A stretch of DNA of 64,000 bases from contig DIPM01000017.1 of NCBI GenBank assembly GCA_002427105.1, forward strand, positions 38,015-102,014. The letters run 5' to 3'. Of the stretch, positions 18,363 through 26,438 are shown in pieces. Every line of letters starts with the position of its first letter. Position 1 is the first letter of the stretch. The notes beneath the pieces are model-generated. The model made no database searches and was not told the origin of the DNA. It saw only the letters and a list, made by a program, of their open reading frames with translations. The position numbers and the translations under genes were made by a program. The stretch is from Marinilabiliaceae bacterium UBA5488 (lineage in GTDB: Bacteria; Bacteroidota; Bacteroidia; Bacteroidales; Marinilabiliaceae).

Positions 18363-18463
18363 CAAACTTAAACCAATTCTAAATAAGTAAAAGTTATCAG
18401 CCTGTTAAAGAGCGTTAATGCAAAGTTAACAGGTAGAGGTAATTATTATAATTCCTAATTTTG
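18363..18463. promoter_or_regulatory. Divergent promoter region with three GTTAA direct repeats
   Basis: Minus-strand TAAGTTTG (18363-18370) serves the Cys-repeat gene and plus-strand TAATTTTG (18456-18463) serves the kinase gene; both match TAnnTTTG, but neither has a clear -33 TTG. Between them GTTAA occurs at 18404, 18414 and 18425 (10- and 11-bp steps), as expected for OmpR-type dimers binding in tandem; the outer copies also form an inverted repeat CCTGTTAA/TTAACAGG (18401-18433). Confidence 0.6.
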
Positions 18464-18486
18464 CCTATTATTAAAACTAATCATTA

Positions 18487-19746
18487 ATGAAAATAGATTC
18501 CTCATCTGAAAAACAGGCAATTCTGGCCATTGCAACATTCGTAATTCTGATTTTGCTGATACTAATACAGATTAACTGGATGTTTAGAGCTGCACGTTTG
18601 GAGGAGAATAATTTCACTCACAGAGTATCTATGGCCTTGAAGGGATCAAGAGATGAAATTGGCTCGCGGCTCCCCTATTGTAATGATATGTCCGATTTTC
18701 TTTGCATGAAAAAATGTTCTGAGGATGTGCACGATACAAAGTATCGCGAACTTGACAGCATAATAAATTCAAACCTCAATATTTACAATATCGACCTTCC
18801 CTACACTTTTGAAATCACAGATTCACTATTTCCCCAAAGCAAGGGGATCTTCTTCAAACCTGCAACTTACCGTCAAAATCTTAACGGACTGATTGACCAA
18901 GACGGAGTACAGATACGTGTGCTGTTTCCAACCCGCAATCAGTTTTTAATTGCACAGCTGTGGAGTCAGTTAGGCCTATCCATACTCTTTATTCTTTTTG
19001 TAATGGTGTCGTTTTTTATAACCTGGAGGCTTTTTAGACGCGAAAAAAACATGATGCTCTCTACTTCCGATTTTATCAACAACATGGTACATGAGTTTCA
19101 GACGCCCATCGCTAATATTCGTTTTGCCACCAATCTGCTGGCAAAAAACAGGGCAAAGGAAAATCCTGAAAAACAACTTGAATACACTCAGGTAATCCAA
19201 AAGGAAGCAATGCGCCTCCAGTCACATGTTGAGGCCCTTTTAAAACTATCATCAGGCTCGGAAAATGTATTCAACAAGGAGCTAATTGACATGCACCGAA
19301 TGATAAAGCAAGTTGCAGAAACCTTTAGCTATAATATGGAAGATTCCGGAGCTGAACTAGGCTTTGATTTAGAGGCATCAGACCACTTTATAGAGGGAGA
19401 GCCCGAACAAATATCACATAGTATCTCCAATCTTATTGACAATGCATTGAAATATGCGTCTTCAAATCCGCTGATGAAAATTGAGACAAGAAACAAAGAT
19501 AATTATCTGATTGTTTCAATAATAGACAACGGTATTGGGATACGCAAAGAAGACCAGGCTCGTATCTTTGATAAATTCTATCGGGTTTATACCGGAGATG
19601 TACATAATATCAAAGGCTTTGGACTTGGTTTAGCTTACGTGAAAAAAATTGTGGAACAACATAGGGGATTCGTAGAAGTTGAAAGTAGTATTGCAAAGGG
19701 AAGTAAATTTTCCTTATATTTCCCGACAACGGAAAAAAATGGCTAA
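18487..19746 (+). CDS. Two-component sensor histidine kinase
   Basis: 419 aa. N-terminal helix (about 10-28), a periplasmic sensor region containing Cys residues near 60-80 (NDMSDFLCMKKC), second helix (about 155-178), then HisKA with the variant H-box MVHEFQTPIANI (phospho-His about 202) and an HATPase domain with N-box LIDNALKYASS, G1 IIDNGIGI and G2 KGFGLGLAYVKKI. No HAMP is apparent. The His-Glu-Phe-Gln-Thr-Pro box is common in Bacteroidota kinases of the RprX type. Its stop overlaps the start of the response regulator by 8 bp, so the two are translationally coupled. Cys in the sensor and the Cys-rich exported peptide next door hint at a redox or metal signal (inference). Confidence 0.93.
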   Translation: MKIDSSSEKQAILAIATFVILILLILIQINWMFRAARLEENNFTHRVSMALKGSRDEIGSRLPYCNDMSDFLCMKKCSEDVHDTKYRELDSIINSNLNIYNIDLPYTFEITDSLFPQSKGIFFKPATYRQNLNGLIDQDGVQIRVLFPTRNQFLIAQLWSQLGLSILFILFVMVSFFITWRLFRREKNMMLSTSDFINNMVHEFQTPIANIRFATNLLAKNRAKENPEKQLEYTQVIQKEAMRLQSHVEALLKLSSGSENVFNKELIDMHRMIKQVAETFSYNMEDSGAELGFDLEASDHFIEGEPEQISHSISNLIDNALKYASSNPLMKIETRNKDNYLIVSIIDNGIGIRKEDQARIFDKFYRVYTGDVHNIKGFGLGLAYVKKIVEQHRGFVEVESSIAKGSKFSLYFPTTEKNG

Positions 19747-20437
19747 GAATAACACCATATTGATAATTGAGGATGACCCTAACATGGGCTTTCTTCTGAA
19801 AGAATTTCTCACTGCAAATGATTTTAAGGTGATTTTATGCAGTAACGGAGATTGCGGATTGGCTGCCTTTGCCTCTTCCGAGATTGATTTCTGCATAATT
19901 GATGTTATGCTGCCGGGAATTGATGGATTTACCATAGCTGAACGAATCAGGAATGATGACAAATCAATCCCCATAATATTCCTTACTGCCCGCTCGCTAA
20001 AGCAGGATATTCTCAAGGGTTTCAGCTTAGGTGGAGATGATTATATCACAAAACCCTTTGATGAAGATGAGCTGCTTTGCCGTATCCATGCTATTATGAA
20101 CAGGTATTCGGGCAGCAGTTCCCCGGACGCTTTGCCTCCACCCGAACCGCTCCCAATCGGAGCATATACCTTCGATATTCACAATCAATGCCTTATATTA
20201 AACGATCATGTTCAGAGACTTACATACAGGGAGTGTGACGTATTAAGGATGTTGTGTGAAAATAAGAACAATTTGGTTCGGCGCAGCGAACTACTCCAGA
20301 GATATTGGGGCAAGGATGATTACTTTAACGGTCGCAGTCTTGATGTATTTATCACCCGTCTTAGAAAACGTTTAAGCAAGGATGCTCGTGTTAAAATTGA
20401 GAATGTCCCGAAGGTGGGTTTTATTCTGATTGATTAA
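19739..20437 (+). CDS. OmpR-family response regulator
   Basis: 232 aa from the ATG at 19739 (MAKNNTILIIEDD); an upstream in-frame start at 19679 would add 20 residues inside the kinase gene and is rejected. Receiver domain: acidic pair IIEDDP, phospho-Asp about 55 in IIDVMLPGIDG, Lys in YITKPFD. Winged-helix output domain: LTYRECDVLRMLCENKN and GRSLDVFITRLRKRLS, the latter containing the recognition helix. It is the partner of the kinase it overlaps and probably binds the GTTAA repeats upstream of the operon. Confidence 0.95.
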   Translation: MAKNNTILIIEDDPNMGFLLKEFLTANDFKVILCSNGDCGLAAFASSEIDFCIIDVMLPGIDGFTIAERIRNDDKSIPIIFLTARSLKQDILKGFSLGGDDYITKPFDEDELLCRIHAIMNRYSGSSSPDALPPPEPLPIGAYTFDIHNQCLILNDHVQRLTYRECDVLRMLCENKNNLVRRSELLQRYWGKDDYFNGRSLDVFITRLRKRLSKDARVKIENVPKVGFILID

Positions 20438-20900
20438 TTGAAGTAGATGGTAATACCTAAAGCAAGGTTCCATATTTTATCAATTGTTACATACTTCGTT
20501 CGAAAAAATTCTAACAAATAGGCATCTAAGGTACTCATCTCAGCATACAGGCCAATGGCACTTATTGAGCTTTCGGCGGCAAACTCTCTTTTCCATTCCG
20601 CGCCGTAAAATGGAGCAATATGCAACCTGTTCTGAAAATAGTATTTTTCCGGATAGTGTTCCGGCAATCTGCGAAAGGTGTTGTTGGTGTATCCCCAAAA
20701 AGTCCAATGACAAAGGGTTGGAACTCTTCACTACTCTTTGTCTCAATCGATGAAACAGCCTTAACATTAAGATTTTTATCAGGTACTTTGACTCCTGCCT
20801 TATATGGGCTATACTCAATTATATCATCGCAGGAAGGAAAAGCAATTGTAATCCCCAAAAGGACAAAATAAAACAATAAAGTAAAGTTACGTTTCGACAT
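20434..20900 (-). pseudogene. Deletion-fusion remnant: phosphoesterase lipoprotein start joined to a beta-barrel-like tail
   Basis: The first 70 codons (from 20900) encode a lipoprotein signal (IAFPSCDD) and then KNLNVKAV and FVIGLFGDT, which resemble the N-terminus and first metal-binding strand of calcineurin-like phosphoesterases. After that, homology stops; another frame on the same strand continues from about 20700 down to 20434 with YYFQNRLHIAPFYGAEW and ends NLALGITIYFN, the pattern of a final outer-membrane beta strand. The frames differ and most of both proteins is missing, so this looks like a deletion between two tandem genes, followed by decay. Its stop overlaps the end of the response regulator gene on the other strand. 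The identity of the tail is uncertain. Confidence 0.6.
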
Positions 20901-21029
20901 TTTTTGAGTTATTGAATATCAAAGATATTCTATCATATTCCTAGTTTAACCCATAATTCACCCAAACGTAAGAAAAATGACTTAAACTGTAGCCAAAAGG
21001 TCTTTAATGTCGAAACGCAACTTTTTTTT

Positions 21030-22439
21030 TCAATTAACAGACCAACGGATAAACTTGCTTAAGGATGGATCTATATCCACCACCATTCCCTCCGCCAGCC
21101 TGATTCTTACAACTACCTTCTGATCTCTGATTTTTGAATCTTTAGGGATAGTAAAAACCTTGTCAAGCTGCAAGGAAGAGTCGTCCTGAATAAGAGAGTA
21201 ATTAAGCATCGAAGCATTCTTTTGCGCCTTCTCGATTGTTGCGCCATAGGCGGTTTTCTCTACGGTCACGGAAAAGTTGCCTGCATGCTCCACTACTACA
21301 ATTCTGGGACGACCGTATAGTACGACTTCGTCATTTTCAAGCCTCGCCTTAATATTGTTAAAATGGATGTACTCTTTATATCCTTCATAATACCCTTCGC
21401 CGGCCCTTAAATATAGAGTGTCTCCATCAATCGGCTCAGGGAAAAACAGATCTTCTACAGTCTCCTTATGCCTGAAATCCAATCCGGTTGCAGCCATACC
21501 AAAAATTAAAATACCAAGGCCTGCCAGCCAAAACAGCAGAGATAGAGTGCCGATTATTTTACCGCCACTTCTAAACTGGAAGATAAGATGAAGCCCAAGG
21601 TATAAAAGCATCAATACCGGTATGCCGATTGTCAGCAATAGCCCCAAAGATATCAGATTTAATTGCCCGTCAGCTATAAGCATTCCAAACAAGTCGCGGA
21701 AATATGCAGCCTCCGGAATTAAGCCGACTGCAGAACTTGAAAAGAGTATCGCAAGAGTTAAGCCAATTAGGATAAAAAAACTTACTACAACAATTACAAT
21801 ACCGATACAAATCGCTATTATCCTCAAAACACGGTTGGTGCCTGATGTTGCTGCAGAATAAGTCGCTGGTCCTGCCTTTGTTCTGCTAAAGGGAGGCTCT
21901 CCACCATACATCTGATTGCGCTGTTCTATTGTTACAGCTTTGGGCATTATTATCCATAATATGATATAGGGAATAATGGAGATTCCATAAAAAAGTCCCA
22001 GAATAAAAAGCAACCTGAACACAATCGGATCGACCCTAAAGTAAGCTCCCAAACCGCTGCAAACTCCTCCAAGTACCCTTGAATACGGGTCGCGGTGCAG
22101 CTTTTTTATTACAGGAGCAACAAATGGCTCTTTCTTCCCGCGTGTTTCCTCTTTTACTTTAGCCTCTTCGGAGCCTTCAGGAGCATATACCTCAGGCTCT
22201 CCCAAAATTTTTATCAGATCATCTACGTCGGAAGCCGATATTGAAGTTTGCCCCTCACGGGTAACCGGGACAAACAGCTCAGCCATACGAGCTTCTATAT
22301 CGTTAAGGGTCTCCTTAGCTTCATCGCTGTTGCCCAACACTTTATTAACAGCATCTAGATATCCCTTCAGTTTGTCGTATGCGTCATCTTCAATATTGAA
22401 GGCCATACCTGATAAGTTTATATTTATAGTCTTTTTCAT
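21030..22439 (-). CDS. PspC-domain membrane protein, long paralogue
   Basis: 469 aa from the ATG at 22439 (MKKTININLSG). Order: an N-terminal domain shared with its neighbour (INLSGMAFNIEDDAYDKL to MAELFVP, about 1-75), a PspC domain (KLHRDPYSRVLGGVCSGLGAYFR, about 110-170) with a helix pair, several further membrane helices (about 200-320) and a C-terminal beta-rich tail (about 330-469) like bactofilin/toastrack-type adhesins. PspC proteins in this phylum are linked to envelope stress. It is the last gene of a PadR-PspC-PspC operon, 16 bp after the shorter paralogue. Confidence 0.88.
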   Translation of the reverse strand: MKKTININLSGMAFNIEDDAYDKLKGYLDAVNKVLGNSDEAKETLNDIEARMAELFVPVTREGQTSISASDVDDLIKILGEPEVYAPEGSEEAKVKEETRGKKEPFVAPVIKKLHRDPYSRVLGGVCSGLGAYFRVDPIVFRLLFILGLFYGISIIPYIILWIIMPKAVTIEQRNQMYGGEPPFSRTKAGPATYSAATSGTNRVLRIIAICIGIVIVVVSFFILIGLTLAILFSSSAVGLIPEAAYFRDLFGMLIADGQLNLISLGLLLTIGIPVLMLLYLGLHLIFQFRSGGKIIGTLSLLFWLAGLGILIFGMAATGLDFRHKETVEDLFFPEPIDGDTLYLRAGEGYYEGYKEYIHFNNIKARLENDEVVLYGRPRIVVVEHAGNFSVTVEKTAYGATIEKAQKNASMLNYSLIQDDSSLQLDKVFTIPKDSKIRDQKVVVRIRLAEGMVVDIDPSLSKFIRWSVN

Positions 22440-22455
22440 AAGCTGCAATTAAATA

Positions 22456-23418
22456 CTAAGACAAAAATGTAAAGAACCATGGAGAAAAAAATACTGCACC
22501 AAGAATTTTCATAAGAAGAGACGCCACTATTACTAGGGCAAATAAGACAAGAAAGCCCTTCTTAGCCGATGGAAATACAAATGCTAAGATCAAAATTACG
22601 ATAAGTAAAGGAATCAACCCTGGAAACATTATATGGCTCATGCCAACTCCTACAGGGAATACGCCTATGTGCATCAGTCCATAGCGTGACAGAAAAAGTA
22701 AAGCTACAATAGCAGCAACTATTATCAGGACATTCCTATCCCTCCTTTTCATCCTATTTACAAAATCTTCTCCTGCCTTATAAGTATCACTATTCTTGAA
22801 GTTGCCAAATTGCTCCTTTACCTTTTCATACTCCTCCTTAACAGATTTTTCTATATTAGAGATAGTAATATTCTCACCTCTCATCTCAAGTTTTTGGGCT
22901 GTTGTATGGGCTGCCGGAATAGCAATCCAAAGAATAATATAAATTGGGATAATAACACCTAAGCTCAAAAATGGCAATACTGCAAACAAAATTCTTATGG
23001 CTAAGGTATCAACATTAAAATAGGTAGCTATACCACTACAAACACCGCCAAAAACCCTGTTGTCGATGTCACGGTATAATTGCTTGCTTCGCCTGTAGCT
23101 GCCAAAATTTGCATTGCAGCTGGCACTGCCACTATCCTGCCCTTCCTTTTGGCTTCCATCTTCAAAATCTTCGGGTTGACCCATAATGCCAATTACCTCA
23201 TCTACTAATTGGGAAGTTATAACTCCGGTTTTCGGATTAATACGCTGCGAGAAAAGCTCAGCCATCCTGGCCTCTATATCCTTTATCACTTCCTTGCCGC
23301 CATCACGGCTTCTAAACCAATTCTCAAGCTTGTTCTGATACTTTTGAAGTTTTTCATAAGCATCTTCATCAATAAAAAAGGCTATTGATGCAATATTGAT
23401 AGAAATAGTCCTTTTCAT
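22456..23418 (-). CDS. PspC-domain membrane protein, short paralogue
   Basis: 320 aa. Same N-terminal domain as the next gene (ISINIASIAFFIDEDAYEKL; DIEARMAELF), then PspC with LYRDIDNRVFGGVCSGIATYFN (about 115-140) and hydrophobic segments, a Lys/Glu-rich cytoplasmic stretch (about 195-225) and four more helices. It lacks the C-terminal beta tail of the longer paralogue. Its start overlaps the PadR gene stop by 4 bp (ATGA), so regulator and membrane protein are translationally coupled. Confidence 0.88.
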   Translation of the reverse strand: MKRTISINIASIAFFIDEDAYEKLQKYQNKLENWFRSRDGGKEVIKDIEARMAELFSQRINPKTGVITSQLVDEVIGIMGQPEDFEDGSQKEGQDSGSASCNANFGSYRRSKQLYRDIDNRVFGGVCSGIATYFNVDTLAIRILFAVLPFLSLGVIIPIYIILWIAIPAAHTTAQKLEMRGENITISNIEKSVKEEYEKVKEQFGNFKNSDTYKAGEDFVNRMKRRDRNVLIIVAAIVALLFLSRYGLMHIGVFPVGVGMSHIMFPGLIPLLIVILILAFVFPSAKKGFLVLFALVIVASLLMKILGAVFFSPWFFTFLS

Positions 23419-23753
23419 ATTTTCGCGCTTTTAGATTGAATCATTCTTACGGCTTCAACCAGCTCGTCCCACGACCTGTCAAGCTCCTTCAAAAAGTCTC
23501 GTCCCTTTTCGGTCAGTGCATAGTATTTGCGCGGCGGCCCCTGATTCGACTCTTCCCATCTGTAACTAAGAAGTTCATCATTCTTTAGCCGCGTAAGCAA
23601 GGGGTAGAGAGTCCCTTCTACAACAATCATCTCAACTTCCTTGAGTTGATTGATTATGTCGGATGCATAGGCGTCCTCACCTGAGAGTATTGATAAAATA
23701 CAATACTCCAGCACGCCTTTCCGCATCTGAGCCTTTACATTCTCTAACTTCAT
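23415..23753 (-). CDS. PadR-family transcriptional regulator
   Basis: 112 aa. Winged-helix DNA-binding protein: LEYCILSILSGEDAYASDIINQL is the first helix region, VVEGTLYPLLTRLKNDELL the recognition part, and GPPRKYYALTEKGRDFL the wing, all PadR hallmarks; the short C-terminal helix makes the dimer. It is first in the operon with the two PspC proteins and likely controls it. An inverted repeat between its own promoter boxes is a good operator candidate. Confidence 0.93.
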   Translation of the reverse strand: MKLENVKAQMRKGVLEYCILSILSGEDAYASDIINQLKEVEMIVVEGTLYPLLTRLKNDELLSYRWEESNQGPPRKYYALTEKGRDFLKELDRSWDELVEAVRMIQSKSAKI

Positions 23754-23821
23754 CTCTGCTGTTTTAGTTTACTATTCTAAAGCTATTTTGAATACCTACC
23801 TATACCTTGAAGTAGGCAATG

Positions 23822-23865
23822 CAAACATACATACTATTTTTAGTACTTTGCAATACATGGTACTA
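23822..23865 (-). promoter_or_regulatory. Promoter of the PadR-PspC operon with embedded inverted repeats
   Basis: On the minus strand TTG (23851-23853) and TATGTTTG (23822-23829) are exactly 21 bp apart. The inverted repeat TACTA-TTTT-TAGTA (23832-23845) fills the spacer, and a second pair TAGTAC/GTACTA (23841-23846 and 23860-23865) overlaps the -33 element. Binding of PadR here would block polymerase, so autorepression is the simplest reading. Confidence 0.65.
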
Positions 23866-23990
23866 AATTTTTTCAAATTTTTTGCATTTTCTCCCTGATA
23901 AATGCTATAATAAGCAATTTTAAAGCAGTTTCTACAATTGAAAGCTCTCTATACTAATATAAAACTTATTAGTTAATCCATTAAAATAGC

Positions 23991-23998
23991 TACTTTTG
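23991..23998 (+). promoter_or_regulatory. Candidate -7 box (TACTTTTG) for rbfA
   Basis: TACTTTTG matches TAnnTTTG and lies 22 bp before the rbfA ATG, which gives a short leader. No exact TTG is seen at the -33 position. Confidence 0.55.
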
Positions 23999-24020
23999 TG
24001 AGTTCAAACCAAACAATATT

Positions 24021-24356
24021 ATGGATTCAACAAGACAGAAGAAAATAGGCCGTCTGGTACAAAGGGAGATGAGCGAAATCTTTCAGCGTGAGGTTAGAGA
24101 TGTTGTTATGGGAACCTTAGTAAGTGTTACCGTTGCACGTGTATCGTCCGATCTTGGTTTAGCCAGAATTTATATAAGCATTTTCCCTGCCGAGCACAAG
24201 GATGAAGTTTACCGGAATATTGTGAGCAATTCTTCCAGATTGCGCTTCATGTTGGGCCAACGTGTTGGAAAGCAACTTAGGGTAATCCCGGAATTACAAT
24301 TCTTTATAGATGACAGCCTGGACTATGCAGAGAAGATTGATAATCTGCTTAAATAG
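24021..24356 (+). CDS. rbfA: 30S ribosome-binding factor RbfA
   Basis: 111 aa, family length. RbfA binds the 30S subunit during late 16S rRNA maturation. N-terminal RQKKIGRLVQREMSEIFQRE, the central VTVARVSSDLGLARIYISIF and the PELQFFIDDSLDYAEKIDNLL ending are typical of the KH-like fold. It starts a three-gene block with a methyltransferase and a LolC/E-type permease, an arrangement that suggests co-transcription (gaps of 6 and 15 bp). Confidence 0.95.
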   Translation: MDSTRQKKIGRLVQREMSEIFQREVRDVVMGTLVSVTVARVSSDLGLARIYISIFPAEHKDEVYRNIVSNSSRLRFMLGQRVGKQLRVIPELQFFIDDSLDYAEKIDNLLK

Positions 24357-24362
24357 GACAAG

Positions 24363-25184
24363 ATGCAATATGACCCCATAAAAAAAACACTGGGTAAAGT
24401 TTTTAATCTGCATCCCGGTTTAAGAGCCTTGTTTTATCGTTTGCTCGATTTGCTGCTTCTGCGCTCATGGTATATTCGCCGCGAGCTTCGTGAATGGCAA
24501 CAAGAAGCAAAACCGGATGCCGTAATCCTTGATGCAGGTTCAGGCTTCGGGCAGTATGTATGGCGCATAGCAAAGATGGGCGCCAATTTCAAAATCGTGG
24601 GAATAGACCTAAAAGAAGAACAGGTTGCCGATTGCAATCAATATTTCAGCAAAATGGGTCTTGCCAGTCGTGTTAAATTCAAACACGGCCAACTCGAGAA
24701 TTTAAACGAAGACTCCCTTTACGACCTGATTCTATCAGTTGACGTGATGGAACATATTGAGGAAGACGAAAAGGTGATGACTAATCTTTACAATGCCCTG
24801 CGTAGTGGCGGCCTCCTGATAATTTCAACTCCTTCAGACCAAGGCGGCTCAGATGTGCATCATCACGATGAAAACAAGACAGTCGGCGGCTTCATTGATG
24901 AACATGTAAGAGACGGATACAATATAGATGATATAAAAGATAAGCTGCTTAGAGCGGGATTCCCGGAAGTGGAAGCTTATTACTCGTATGGAAGACCGGG
25001 GAATATAGCATGGAAGCTTAGCATGAAGTTTCCCATCCTGACTCTGAACTTATCAAAATTGTTCTTTTTGTTGTTGCCCATATATTATCTAATAGTGTAT
25101 CCTCCGGTTTACCTCTTCAATCACATAGATTTGCACACGAAACACAGCAAGGGAACCGGGTTAATAGTAAGAGCCCGAAAATAA
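24363..25184 (+). CDS. Class I SAM-dependent methyltransferase
   Basis: 273 aa. The Rossmann core begins near residue 55 with AVILDAGSGFGQYVWRIAK (motif I), followed by IVGIDLKEEQV, LILSVDVMEHIEEDE (motif II) and LRSGGLLIISTPSDQGG (motif III). A hydrophobic segment near 225-250 (LFFLLLPIYYLIVYPPVY) suggests membrane association. It begins 6 bp after rbfA and ends 15 bp before a permease gene. The substrate is unknown; a lipid or cell-surface target fits the hydrophobic tail. Confidence 0.85.
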   Translation: MQYDPIKKTLGKVFNLHPGLRALFYRLLDLLLLRSWYIRRELREWQQEAKPDAVILDAGSGFGQYVWRIAKMGANFKIVGIDLKEEQVADCNQYFSKMGLASRVKFKHGQLENLNEDSLYDLILSVDVMEHIEEDEKVMTNLYNALRSGGLLIISTPSDQGGSDVHHHDENKTVGGFIDEHVRDGYNIDDIKDKLLRAGFPEVEAYYSYGRPGNIAWKLSMKFPILTLNLSKLFFLLLPIYYLIVYPPVYLFNHIDLHTKHSKGTGLIVRARK

Positions 25185-25199
25185 AATCTAAAGCGAGCA

Positions 25200-26438
25200 A
25201 TGAATATAGCCATTCGAATCGCAATACGCTATCTCTTTGCTAAAAAGAGTCAGAACATCATCAATATCATTTCATGGATATCGGTGACAGGAGTTATGGT
25301 AGGCGCATTTGGTCTTCTAATCGTACTATCGGTTTTCAATGGCTTGCATGGCCTTATTGGCTCTCTCTACAGCTCTTTCGACCCTGATCTGAAAATAGAG
25401 CCGCGGGAAGGAAAGGTGTTCTCTATCGACTCTATTGACTACTCATCATTGGTAAAAATCGAAGGGATAGAAGCTGTCTCAGGAGCCCTTGAAGACCACA
25501 GCCTTTTTCGCTTCGGCAAGCGCCAGGTTCCGGGCTTAGTATTAGGTGTAGATGACAACTTCAACCTTGTTTCCTCAATAGACTCCATTATAGTTGAGGG
25601 AGAATACAGGCTTTCCGATAATGGTATTCATGAAGGAGTGCTTGGCTACGCACTGGCCGACCAATTAAGTTTGAGACTTAATTTTGTCACTCCTTTAATG
25701 ATATACAGCCCTGAGCGTACAAAACGAATAAACCCTGCCCGCCCCGATCAGGCATTCAAAACATCATATATTCAGCCCTCGGGGATATTTATGGTTAACC
25801 AGATAGACTATGATGCGAGCTATGCAATAATTCACATTAAGCAGGCCCGCGAACTATTTAACTACGATAATTCAATCGTCTCATGGCTTGGCGTTAAACT
25901 TACGGATATTCAGGCGAGTAACACTGCAAAAAGTGCCATTCAGCAATTTTTGGGAGATGGTTTTAAAGTTCGTAACCGCGAAGAACAGCATGAAACTTTC
26001 TTCAAGATGATGGAAGTTGAAAGGCTTATTGCTTATCTGATTCTTTCCTTTATCCTTCTTATCGCCATCTTCAATGTTATAGGAACCCTATCGATGCTGA
26101 TATTTGAAAAACGACAAAGCATCTCAACGCTGCGAAGCATGGGAGCCGACCGCAAGCTCATCAATCGAATCTTCCTTATAGAAGGGTGGCTTATATCACT
26201 TGCAGGAGCTATTGCAGGACTTGCCTTAGGCGTTTTGGCAATATTGCTTCAACAAAAATTCGGACTTTTACGTTTTCAGGGAGAGGGCAACTTTATAGTC
26301 GATTCCTACCCTGTAATCCTGAAATGGAAAGATATAGTGCTGGTTTTCCTAACGGTAAGCATAAGCGGGTTTATTGCAGCCTGGTACCCCGTCAGGGTAA
26401 TTGTCAATCGTTACTACTCAAAGCTTCAAGCGGATTAA
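25200..26438 (+). CDS. LolC/LolE-type ABC transporter permease
   Basis: 412 aa. The lipoprotein-releasing permease architecture is clear: N-terminal RYLFAKKSQNIINIISWISV, a helix (VMVGAFGLLIVLSVFNGLH, about 33-52), a large periplasmic domain (about 55-275), then three helices with coupling motif LIFEKRQSISTLRSMGAD. In the Lol system such permeases pull lipoproteins from the inner membrane for LolA; here one gene may act as a homodimer. No LolD ATPase is adjacent. Its last 35 bp overlap the convergent dusB end. Confidence 0.9.
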   Translation: MNIAIRIAIRYLFAKKSQNIINIISWISVTGVMVGAFGLLIVLSVFNGLHGLIGSLYSSFDPDLKIEPREGKVFSIDSIDYSSLVKIEGIEAVSGALEDHSLFRFGKRQVPGLVLGVDDNFNLVSSIDSIIVEGEYRLSDNGIHEGVLGYALADQLSLRLNFVTPLMIYSPERTKRINPARPDQAFKTSYIQPSGIFMVNQIDYDASYAIIHIKQARELFNYDNSIVSWLGVKLTDIQASNTAKSAIQQFLGDGFKVRNREEQHETFFKMMEVERLIAYLILSFILLIAIFNVIGTLSMLIFEKRQSISTLRSMGADRKLINRIFLIEGWLISLAGAIAGLALGVLAILLQQKFGLLRFQGEGNFIVDSYPVILKWKDIVLVFLTVSISGFIAAWYPVRVIVNRYYSKLQAD

